From Hypomesus transpacificus (lineage: Eukaryota > Chordata > Actinopteri > Osmeriformes > Osmeridae), in assembly GCF_021917145.1 (NCBI RefSeq), contig NC_061075.1, positions 7,215,240 through 7,279,239 on the forward strand: a stretch of DNA of 64,000 nt. The letters run 5' to 3'. Below, in pieces: positions 1 through 11,261 of the stretch. A program made the position numbers and the translations under genes. The notes beneath the pieces were generated by a model. It ran no database searches, was not told the DNA's origin, and worked only from the letters and a program-made list of their open reading frames with translations. How positions within the stretch are numbered: position 1 is the first letter of the stretch; every line of letters begins with the position of its first letter.

Positions 1-244
1 AACGTTGTTTTCAGAGCACGTCAACAGAAGCACATGTGGCCTTTTAAAAATAAAAACTCACTGAAGACTGTGAGCCAGACAATACCTTCCAAAAAGTCCA
101 TTCTAACATGTCCTGAAAATACAAGCAGTGGGAAACCGCCCCAACAAAAATAGAAGCAGTACATTTGGAACATTATGTCTAACAATTATGTTGTCAGGTC
201 TAAAGTTTCATTTGAAGTTAATGCTCAAGACCAGTATCTCAGCA

Positions 245-1105
245 CAAGCATTGTATTAACATTTATTTATAAAGAGAAATATCACACATGCTGTACAGAA
301 TATATAAAAAGACAAACAGGCAATCCCAAATAAAATAAAAACACTTTAGGACCCAAATCTTTCAATTTAACATCAGTGTGCACCCACCCAGTCCAGATTC
401 CAGCATTACACCTAACACATACATCTTCAGATACATACACATTGGACTAAAATCGCAATCCTGAATTTGCCACTTAATAAAGAATTTGTTAAGATATGCA
501 TGTGACCAGAGAGCAACTGCTGTTCAGAACAAGAAACAGCAAGATAAGTCAACTCATGAACAGTTAGTTGGAACACCATGAAGGTGTCGATGCGCACACA
601 GATGTCTGACAGCCTTTAGATGGCACACAATTTACCAATCAACTATAATTTGACATAATCAACTGAATGCATCTCAATTGGGTAATATTAGTAAATTATA
701 AATGGAAGACCCCCCTTACAGATTCTGAACAGAGGTTCAGTGTTTTTTTTTTCTTTTTCTAAAGAATAAAAATACTCATAGTGAAGCATAAGGGAAACTA
801 AAAGCATCCAGGCTCAAACTATATATCCGGCCGCTATGGGGGGCGTGGGTTAAGACCTTTATTTCCCCAAGACTTCCAAAGGCCTGGAAAATCATCAGTT
901 TCATGGTGAACAGTACATACCCTCTCAAATTAAACTCCGGTTTCAATTCGCATGATAACATATGAAAGAAATTGTTTTGTTTTCCTTTTCCTTTTTTTAA
1001 ACAGCCTTCCTAACCAGTACTCTTGTTTTGCACAAACCCAAAACAACTCTGATTTGCTGAGGTTACAGACTCAGCAGTAGAGGGGTGGGGGTCGGGCGGG
1101 GGCAG
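245..1105 (-). other. tomm70: 3' UTR of tomm70
   Basis: AT-rich sequence after the tomm70 stop codon. A minus-strand AATAAA (tttatt at 262-267) would place the mRNA end near 245. No open frame of interest. The extent is inferred, and the first 244 bases hold nothing I recognise. Confidence 0.5.
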
Positions 1106-4100
1106 TTACAGCGTGGGAGGTTTCAGCCCGTACTTCCTGGCCACTTCGGTCTGGGCGTAAGCCGCATCACACAGTGAGTAAAGGTGAGCCATCTCCATCT
1201 CAGACTTGGCCAGGTTAATAGCCTTGTTGAACATGTCTATCGCCTTGTCCAGGTTGCCTCTGAAAAGCAAGCAACATGTCAGCCAAGTTTGGAGTAAATG
1301 GAGGGAGTCAGATGGCTGAGCGGTGAGGGAGTCGGGCTAGTTATCAGAAGGTTGCTGGATCGATTCCCCGCTGTGCCAAATTACGTTGTGTCTTTGGACA
1401 AGGCACTTCACCCTACTTGCCTCGGGGGGAATGTCCCTGTACATACTGTAAGTCGCTCTGGATAAGAGCGTCTGCTAAATGACTAAAATGTAAAAGTAAT
1501 ATAAATGGGGATTCTTCACAAGATCCTATAGTATGTTTGGGGTGGGGGTTCAAATAGTGATCAACTAACCTTTGAACCTCAATGGTTCCCATGGTTTCAT
1601 AGGCAAAGTCACATTTGTTGTCGATCTCGATGGCCTTGCTGATGAGGTCCAGGCCCAGGTCGAGATCTTGTTTCCACTGCAGCTGCAACAGCCTGGAGAC
1701 AGACTCGACCGTAAGCGCCCGTTTGATGTTGTACGTCATATATATGCACTATTTGTATGTTGCTCTGGATGAAAGTGTGTGATAGATGAATAAACGTAAT
1801 GAAACGTCATGAAAACAAGCCCCCTGGTGAGAGTACAGTTGCACTCACCCCTTGTGGACATATGTCGTAGCGTTATCTGGTTCCAGATCGATACACTTGT
1901 CGTACATCTCGTCGGCTTTGCCAAACTGCTGCTGGTCGGTCAGGGCCTGAAAAGTTGCATAGCACCTCATCTGATAACTAGCCAAATTGCTAAGTGTACA
2001 GCAAAAAAAAAAAGAGACAAATGCTAGTTCAAATGCTGGCTCACTCTAGAAGCCATGGATTGCAACACAAATATTTTGGTGGCATTTTCATGCTTTATTG
2101 GACAGTTAAGTGACGTGAGACAGGAAAGGCAGGGAGACAGGTCCAAGCCCTGATCTGAACCCAGGCCACTGTGGTAAGGCCTCAGCCTACATGGTACACA
2201 CACACACTTCACCAGTGAGCTACCGGGGCACTCGACCCTAATGACTTCTGAATGTCCCCAGAGAGCGTACTGTACCTGTGCATACAGAGCGTAGCCCTCT
2301 GCACATCTTGGAAACCTCCGGATGACATCCTCAAAGCCGTCCATGGCTGTCTGAACCTGGGAGGGGTTGTTCCCAGTGTAGGCTTGTCTGTACTGGAACC
2401 CACAAGCAGCAGATCATCACAGTCAGAGGGCAGATTTGACCTTTTCTTAAAAAGAAAAAGTGTAAAGTGAAAGCTACACCCCTGTTTCCTTGTGTCCACT
2501 CACCAGAGCGAAGCACTTCTGTGCCTGGGCCAGGGCAGAGTCCGGTCTCAGGATGATGCACTCGTCAAAGTCCCCCACCGCCTCCTCCACCTGGTCCAGC
2601 AGGATCTTCAGCTGAGCGGGACAGGAAACGCATCACGTCAACACCTGGTCTCAGTAGGTTAATCGCAACACACACTCAACACTGTTCTGGTAGAAGACCG
2701 ATGAAGAGTTTCACTCCGAAAACCAGCTACAAACATATCAATCCTTCCATAACAATATCACTTTGATGGTATCGTAAAAGCAACACGAGTCACCTTACGC
2801 CATTTGGCAACATAACATTCCTGAGAAGGGGATACAAGTCGTTCACCAACCACACACACACACACACATCAAATTCATGATCAAAAAGATGATTCTGCTG
2901 GATAAGAGGGCCACAGAGAGGAGAGCCCTACCTGTCCCCTGTGGTGGTAGACGTCAGCGTTGCGCGTGTCGATCTCGGCGGCCATGTTGAAGTCCTGAGT
3001 GGACAGGAGGGGCTGCTGCTGCTGCATGTACATGCTCCCACGCTTGATCAAGGCGTTGGCCCGCAGCTGACAAGGCACAACAACAACAACAGTCAGGACC
3101 AGATCACCTGACCAGATCACCTGACCAGATCACCTTACCAGATCAAACTGGAGTTTGCTTGATGACAGGGATTCCTGTCTATCCCCAACTGCCACACCAA
3201 TAAATAAAGCTGAAAATAGTAAAATGTATCTACAAATACATCCATGAATAAAAAGGCATGGAGGTGGTCAGTACCTTGACATTGGCATCCTGCATGTTGA
3301 TGACCGTGTCCAGGTCAGGCTGGGCAGCGTTGGAGTTGCCTATCAGCAGGTAGAAGGTGGCGCGCAGTAACAGGGCCTCGGCTGTGTACCTGCCGCCAGA
3401 CTCCACCTCCTTGGTGCATTCGCTGATGATCTTGTCATAGTTCTCCTCCTCCATGTACTGCTTGGCCTTCAGGTAGCCAGAGCTATGGAGACACAGGAGC
3501 ACGTTACTGCTAATGTTTCAGAGTCCTGTATTGATAACGCCGGTGACGTCGTCGCACCAAAAACAATCTCCGACTGACCTCTCGGTGACCTCTGCCGCCT
3601 CGCCCTCGTTGTCCTTGTCCTCGTCCTTCTTCTCGCCCTTCTGCAGGGGCTGGGAGATGATGTCATCGGTGAAGGAGCTGAAGTAGGACTTGATGAACTG
3701 AGGAGAGGGCATCAGGGGCTCGCGGTTCTGGAACCCGAAATGGAAAATGGCGTCCGTTAGCTGAGGAGGCTCTCGTTGTCCGCAAGGTTCTACCCTGTCT
3801 AAGATTGAGGATGTCTCGGTAAATATACATACCTTGTATTTGGCTTTGGCTTTCTCCTTCCCCAGCAACTTCAGCACCTTGTCTGCTAGCAGCATACTCT
3901 GCTGGTTCTGGAAGGCCTCAAGAATGCACACCGCTGTGACATCTACAGGCGCAGAAGCGACAAAAAACACGACAGCAAGTCAAGAGGATTCTCCAAACAC
4001 GGAGGTTAGGAGTCTACCATCAAAAGGGTCCAATCAAACTGTCAAACATGTCATAGAAACGAGGCTTTAGATCCCCACCTTCCAGACACTCCTTCCTGTT

Positions 4101-6264
4101 GTCCAGCCTTTCCAGGGCTTTGGCCCTCCTGAAAAGGGCCTTGATGTAGCGTGGGTTTAACTCCACAGCATGAGTGCAGTCCTGTACCACTTCAGTCCAC
4201 TTCATCTGAAACCACAACCGCAGAATGTAGAAAAACAACCAGCCCACATTGACGTTTTACACATCTCCTACAAAAGACTTTTGATAGTCAAATCGTTTGC
4301 ACATTCATCGGGTCCTTTCTGTCCGTCGCTGTGCCAATCGATACCCCCGAAGACATTTCAAGTGTTCAGGTAACGCTTGTGTGCACGGCAACAGAATAAC
4401 AGAATGAACTGAACGGAACCAACACTGACCTGCTGTTCATAGGCTGCAGCTCTGTTCTGGTAGAAGGTGGACAGGTCTGCCTTCTGCTCACCAGGACAGA
4501 GGGCAATGGCCTCCGTGTAACACTGGATGGCCTGCTCATACTTGCCCGCCTTGAAGTACTTGTTGCCCTTGTTCTTCGCTCCCTGTGCACGGTCTAGAGG
4601 ACTCTAGACCCATGATGAAAAGCACGTGTTAGCAAAACGATGAATGCAAAAAAAGAAACGGTTGTCAGTGAACTCATGTCGGGTTATTTCTTCAAGACAA
4701 TCCTGTCTGAATCCTGAGTGTGTAGTGCTAGTCTCCAGGTAATGCACTCATCCACACCACCTCGGTCTGCAACAGGCTTAGTAGATAATCAGCAATAATG
4801 GGAGAGGGGGATTACAGGCCATCGACTCAGAGAGAGAGAGCCGGAAGATGTGGAGGCGCAGTATGAATGGTGCCATCTGTGGGCGAATGTAGAGCGTACT
4901 AACAGCATCAGAGGGACACTGGCACAGGTGGTAACTGGTGTGACAAGCCATTCCTCAGGTCTCCTTATCAGGTACTATGTAAACGCGACAGATAACGCAA
5001 TCTGCATGCAAAAACTCAACCATATTCATGTATCTATTGTAGTTATTTGCCAGGAGGTTGCATAAAATACGTCAATACTCATGCTTGATGAATTTGTCTG
5101 ACAGTCGTCTATACTGACTGCTCACAGAGATACTATTGAGCCGAAGTGGGCGTTTTCAATAACCTCCCCAACTTCCCATGGTTATCGGGGTTTGTGGTGA
5201 CAGTATGCCTATCTGCAATTACGAGTACATGGAAGCTTAAGACTTCCTAGCTAGATTGAATGCTTCAAGAACCTGGATAGAGACTTAACTCATATGTTTG
5301 AATAGCTTCTAAAAAAACGCTAATGCTAAATCATTCAAGTCGAGAACTTGAACCCTGGACTTCAATCGTGAATGTGCCATGGTTAACTGTTCACATTATG
5401 GTGGAAGGTGGCCCAGACAGCAAGTGAGTAATGCAGTGAAGAGCAAGTAAAAGACAGGAAACTTAACTAGGTTAAGTGAAACCGAAAGGTACAACACAGA
5501 GAGACACCTAGTTTAATCTGAAGTCAGGCCCATTGATATCGAACACATCTCATGTCTAAGTAGCAAGATATCTGGCCCAAACGAAGAGCTACGAGAAAAC
5601 GCAACATGTGCTGGCTTCCCCGGCGTCAGAAATGTACTAGCTACCCCGCCCCCATACTCCTCATGATATTGCCAGCTAGCAACGAGAGAAACGCATGTCA
5701 AGAAAACGAATTAACCTAACAAACTATAGCAGCACACGCTGTTGTAGTTCAATACAACAACCCTCTAATGTGTATGGTGTCGTTTGTGCTGATACTGACA
5801 AGTCGACATTTTGAAACATGCGAAGCCTGGTTGGCTAACGTTACTAAGTTAGCAGCTAGCTAGATGCAGGTGCAACCCATTCACAGCTCATGTCCTTGGA
5901 CGCACTTCCGTGTCTAATACATTTTAGTCAAGAAACGGTGGTAACATGTCAGTGCTTCATTGAGGCGTAATCAACTCATACACCCACAAAAATTTAGAAT
6001 GGTTTAAAGAGACGCATATACCATGTTTTCCAGCTCTGGACTTGCCCGATTAGCTGCGCCGTCTTGGCCCTGGACAGGGCTTGCGCTGCCTTCTGGTGTT
6101 TTCCTTTCCCCATTTCGTTTTCCCTGGCTGTCCTTCGTTCGACTACGGTTCCATAGGTACACGGCACCTACCCCGAGAACTATTGGGGTCCCTACCAACA
6201 GTGCCAGCTGCCAGCGGGGTAAACCACTCCCAGACTGCGGCTCGACAGGCTTTGACGCGGCCAT
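1106..6264 (-). CDS. tomm70: Tomm70, mitochondrial outer-membrane import receptor (complete, 12 exons)
   Basis: Receptor subunit of the TOM complex; it docks Hsp70/Hsp90-bound precursors such as carrier proteins at the outer mitochondrial membrane. Exons in transcript order (window coordinates): 6022-6264, 4430-4603, 4079-4205, 3833-3942, 3579-3727, 3275-3482, 2932-3066, 2504-2611, 2276-2392, 1849-1946, 1570-1692, 1106-1259; all junctions are GT-AG and in phase, giving 581 aa (human about 608). Residues about 18-38 form the single N-terminal membrane anchor, followed by a basic Ser/Pro-rich linker. From residue 82 the protein is a chain of TPR repeats (first one around NKGNKYFKAGKYEQAIQCY), with a charged Asp/Glu/Lys linker encoded in exon 5. 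The second of two adjacent ATGs was chosen because family members start MAASKPVE. The N-terminal linker is shorter than in mammals. Intron 11 carries a SINE. Confidence 0.97.
1304..1499 (+). repeat. tRNA-derived SINE, copy 1 (in tomm70 intron 11)
   Basis: Near full-length copy of the window's main SINE. It has a tRNA Ser/Leu-like head with box A (TGGCTGAGCGG) and box B-like sequence, a middle part (ggcaaggcacttcaccctac, here with one change), then a tail with the hairpin CGCTCT-GGATA-AGAGCG and GTCTGCTAAATGACTAAA. Orientation is opposite to tomm70. Confidence 0.85.
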
Positions 6265-7476
6265 CATCCACCATGCAATGGAGAGCAGCGAGCGCACACA
6301 CACTTCAGTCTCCTCCCTCACTACCGAGAGCTACGAGGTCACAGCAACACGACAGACTTCTGGGATACTGGCGGACGGAGAGCGCAACTAATACCGGTGT
6401 GGCAGTCTCTGCACTTCCTGTTAATTAATTAATTAATTAACTTACCAACTCTCGTATTCAACTTCCATCTTCAACAAAAATATTTTTCGAAACAGGTGAA
6501 TAAGAAAATTTGAGTAATGAATTTCGTCCATCAGTTTAGGTGAGATAATCAGTTCAGATGTTCAGAAGGGTTTTAGTGACAGTTTTAAACGCAGAAAGGT
6601 CAGGGCTTTGATGAGCTTTGATACCCTCTAATGATTCACTATGTATAGTGATGGCTACTCTTCAAAGCAATAACTTTTAAAAAACGTTTTATTTGATATG
6701 ACCTATGCGCACATAGTTTATGTAAGGGCTCCATCTAGTGAGCAATTATAGCAACAGTGTGTGTACGAGGGTGACGGACGAAGAGTGAAGGAGATAATGA
6801 AAGAAAATATAGAATGTTATCTTTGCTAGATTCAACTTCATGTTATGTTACGCATATTACTCTCTGAATTTAAGTGGCATGACATCATGTGATACCACAA
6901 TGTCTGCATGCATACTATGTGTGTGTGTGTGTGTGTGTGTGTGAGTGAGAGGCAGACAGAGAGAAAGAGAGAGAGAGAGAGCACGCGCGAGAGCGTGAGA
7001 GAGAGAGAATGTTTGCTATGGCCTGATTTCGATTGCCTCTGAGTCACATTTCAGCCTGGTGCTTGTTGGTGAGCCAAAACACTCAATTAGTGCCCTATGG
7101 CATGTCCTCGCGCATGATAGATAATAGGCACTGGCATGCCAGGAATTGTGTATAAACAGTGTATATATACAGTATATATATATTCATTACTATACGTATA
7201 AACTGTATGTGTGTGCGGTTTGTGTAGCAATATGTTGACTCGTAGAGTATGCAACGCTGCTTGAAAATGTGAACTGTGCAACATAGCCCATCCAAGTGAT
7301 GCTATCAGCAATCATGCACAGTCATCTACAGACCTGCTGACGGCTAATGAGTTCATGGCATGCAGCGTCCTAAAGTATGACCCTGATAGGGCATGATAAA
7401 ATGATCCATTTGATACAGACAGTCCATCTGATTTAGAGAGAAGCCCCGCGATCAATTGTCCCCCTGAGGTGCTTGA
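6265..7476. other. Spacer left of lnp1: tomm70 promoter side and simple repeats
   Basis: The first 150 bases must hold the tomm70 promoter and 5' UTR; I see no TATA box. A (TTAA)n tract lies at 6421-6441, a (TG)n microsatellite at 6919-6944, followed by GA-rich sequence to about 7008. There is no convincing exon. Confidence 0.5.
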
Positions 7477-7881
7477 CAATCACTCCACAGCAGTGCCGTG
7501 TACAGTCCAACTTTACAGTATCAATCACTCCACAGCAGTGCCGTGTACAGTCCAACTTTACAGTATCAATCACTCCACAGCAGTGCCGTGTACAGTCCAA
7601 CTTTACAGTATCAATCACTCCACAGCAGTGCCGTGTACAGTCCAACTTTACAGTATCAATCACTCCACAGCAGTGCCGTGTACAGTCCAACTTGACAGTA
7701 TCAATCACTCCACAGCAGTGCCGTGTACAGTCCAACTTTACAGTATCAATCACTCCACAGCAGTGCCGTGTACAGTCCAACTTTACAGTATCAATCACTC
7801 CACAGCAGTGCCGTGTACAGTCCAACTTGACAGTATCAATCACTCCACAGCAGTGCCGTGTACAGTCCAACTTTACAGTAT
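7477..7881. repeat. Minisatellite, 45-bp unit, 9 copies
   Basis: Nine head-to-tail 45-bp units (caatcactccacagcagtgc...). They are almost identical; units 5 and 8 share the same T-to-G change (cttgac for ctttac), three units apart, which suggests duplication of a 3-unit block. Because 45 is a multiple of 3, both strands stay open and give long spurious reading frames. Confidence 0.97.
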
Positions 7882-10520
7882 CACCAGATTCTATGAAGGG
7901 TTCTGGTTGGAGAGCACTTGTTGGTTTTCCATGCAGCTTGGGTGTAAACTTTTTGCCAATGGATTGAGAGGTTACATTGCATTTACGCTTTATTAATTTA
8001 GCAGTTGCTTTTACAAACAACGGTGTACAATTAGAGCATATTTGACTAAGTACAGCGAATAATCAAGGATCAAAAGTGTACAATTCTAAACGTTTGACAG
8101 TGTTTAAAGTTGTGTATGGTAAGAGTGTAAAATGTATTTTCAGTCACAGTACACAGGTTATTAGGGTACTTGTGTTATCTTGTTTACATTTACATTTACC
8201 TTTAGTCATTTAGTAGACGCTCTTATCCAGAGCGACTTACAGTAAGTAGAGGGACATTCCCCCGGGGCAAGTAGGGTGAAGTGCCTTGCCCAAGGACATG
8301 ACGTCATTTGGCACGGCAGGGAATCAAACCGGCAACCTTCTGATTAACAGCCCGATTCCCTAACCGCTCAGCCATCTGATTCCACCCAGAAGTTGTGTCT
8401 GTCCTCCCCAACACAAACGGGGGCCTCTTTCTGGCATACACACATACTGTAACACACCACAGGCTCAGATCAACATCTGAAAGCATGAGGTTATGTGACA
8501 GTGTCAATGTGTAATGTTCACACTGTTAACCCGGATTACCTACTCTGGACATTCTGGCTGAGGTGATTAGCTGCATGTCAGCCCATGTTTGTGAGTTACA
8601 GGGCCTGGCCTGGTTTGGGCCTAAACGTAGACACACTCTCACTCTTTAAGTTAATTACCTTGTGCTTTGTGTCCAGTTATAACTACAGATCCCATAATTC
8701 TTAGTGAGTCTGAAGTTGAAATAGCAGGATAAAAATGGCCATGATTTCCAGTTACTATCTACTTTGTTTTTTTTCTTAAAAGCGATTCATCATTGTGTGT
8801 CCAGTCCCTTTGTTTGTGTTGTTAGCATTCCCCACAAAATCACCAACCCCATTCAATGTTTACTTGATAAATTTAGCCTATTCCTCCAAGAATTGCTCAA
8901 CATTTTCCTTAATTCAACTTTACGCTATTTAATTTATTCGATTGCTCTATATAAATCAAACAGTATTCAGAGAAGGAAAACCTAAGCATGTGTTAACTTC
9001 TTATGTAATGACTTACATCACTGAGCCAATTGGGGTGAGTGTGGCGAGGGAGCTCATGAGATTTAGTGTCCCCTTTATGCCTGCTGACACCCTCTCAGTC
9101 TTTCCCACCTGTGGTGATCATCTTCCACACATGCTACCTAAGCTGGAGCACGTCTGTCCTGGTGTACCCTCAACATAGGAGCTCTCAACAGCACCGTAAC
9201 ACATGCTGCAGGTGCACATAGGCAAGGCCGATTTCAGGGTCGATTTCTATGGATGTCAATGGTCTACAACGTATTTTAGCAGATTAAAAGTGAGGTTCCC
9301 TGTGAGTACATGTTAGACTAAATAACATTTATGATAAAAATATATTTGCGTATCGATGGTACTCTTTTCAATAACGGTGTTTGGTCTGCAATAGCAGGCT
9401 GTCTAATTCCCAGATGTAGATTTGGGACATACAATATTGAGTTTGCAGACAATAGACTGGTGGGACTAGACATCATGACAGAAAATCTGCATGATAAAGT
9501 TATTCAGCAGGTGGGGCTGAAGTATACCAGTGGCGACGGGGCAGCACAGGACCCCAGGGTAGGTTAACAAACAAATGGAACAGGAAGTAGCATGCGTTGG
9601 GGTCAGGCTGGTTTGGAATTATTCATTTAAGTGCGCATCACATGTGCAAACATGTATCAGCCAGCAGTGTTACAGTCCATCAGCCTCCTGTACGATCTTT
9701 GAAAGACTCGAAACATGAAAGTGGAATTATTTTCTGGATACAGTGAATCATGTTCGCAAGATTGTATTCACGATGAATTCCATTGCAATTTTTTCAGAGC
9801 GGGACAAAAAAAACGGACACTTTTTGTAAACAAAAAACATTGATTCAGTTAAGCTCAGTGTTCTATCACACCACACCACACCCCCCCCCCCCCCCTCCTC
9901 CTCTCCAGCCTGCAAAGCTTCGGGGGCCCAGGCTCACAACAGGAGATAGACGGAGCAGCACACGCTCCATAACTATTGACAGGTTTGATGTGCTCTGCGA
10001 GTGGAAAGTATGGGGAAATTGGAGTTCCCCCCCAGGCTGTGGGCTCTGTAATGGAAAGATTCAAAGCAGCCCCCCCCCACCTCCCTCTAACCCCCCCCCC
10101 CACCTCCCTCTAACCCCACCCCTCTTTCAAGCTGCTGTCTTCCCATCCTCAGTGTCCCTCCATTTCACTCGCCCACCAATGATAAACAGATTACAAGGGA
10201 TTCACTTATTTAAAGACTGGGCCGAAAGCTGAGCAGTTTATTTTCGTGTCAACCTGGAATAACACAACTCCACCAGCCGTGCTTAACCAACCAAAGGGAT
10301 CTAATTAAAGTGACAGACCTTTCGGGCTTTCTGGTACAGTGCTGTGGAGGCTCATTGTTGTAGCAGACCTGCAGCTTGGGAACACACAGAGCCGAGCAGG
10401 ACAGCCAGACGAGGAACCCAGGCCCAGGACAGTGTCACCCAACCCAGGTAGTGAGCACCAACCCGCCTCCGCACTTCCCTCACCTGGAGCTCTGGTGAGC
10501 TCCCCCGGACCAGCTCCGTC
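7882..10520. other. Spacer between minisatellite and lnp1
   Basis: Contains one SINE (8184-8386), poly-C runs near 9881-9895 and 10071-10105, and otherwise unremarkable AT-rich DNA. The last few hundred bases before 10521 presumably hold the lnp1 promoter and 5' UTR. No other coding signal was seen. Confidence 0.5.
8184..8386 (-). repeat. tRNA-derived SINE, copy 2
   Basis: Same family as copy 1, inverted: the tail hairpin (cgctcttatccagagcg) comes first, then the aagtagggtgaagtgccttg segment, and it ends at the tRNA-like head (gctcagccatctgattcc). Nearly full length. Confidence 0.85.
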
Positions 10521-11221
10521 ATGGCCCTCCGGCTTCTCCCTTCCCTCATCGGAGACGACGAGGACGACGATGGCAACTTTACCAACTGGATGAGCAGCTA
10601 CTGGGGTCACGGGTCACAGAGCGCCCGATCCAAAGAGAGAAAGCGCAGCTTCAGGAGACCGGCCAGGGCAAAGGCAGACCGGAGAGCCTCCCTCCCCTGC
10701 ATGGTAAGAACCACCATCCTGATGTCTGTTTGTTCGCGTGCAGCACTGTGTGGGGAGGGAGCTTCTGTAGACCTCACTGGAAATGACTGTTACTTGACAC
10801 AACAAAAACATATTTTTTGTTAACTGGATTATTTTATTATAATTGTATATAATGATTGTATTATTGTATTATAATTAATAGATTTTAATAGATTTTCCAC
10901 AAAAAGATGTTGGTAGTTGTTAACAAATCATTTTTTACAAGTTTAAATGTTGAATATATTGCAGGTCTATTTCATTAAATGTTGAAATTCCTACAGAGTG
11001 AACATGATCATTAATGAAGTGTAATGTGATCACTAGATTGAATTGGTTTAGATGTATGCTGTGCTTATGATATGGCAGGAGTTGGTGTTGTACATGTGGT
11101 TGTGTAATCGTGTTACAACATAAGCCCATGGACGTTGCTACCTAATCTGTAGTCTCGGCAGAGAATAGTCACACAGACTTTGATTAGAGGTGACCCATTA
11201 TCTATTAGTCCCTGGTGCCTG

Positions 11222-11261
<40 letters not shown>

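Noticed and set aside
7433-8020. 195-codon minus-strand frame with a 15-residue Cys-rich repeat, and matching plus-strand frames
   Set aside because: Produced by a 45-bp tandem repeat whose period is a multiple of 3; both strands are open and no splice sites, homology or start context support it.
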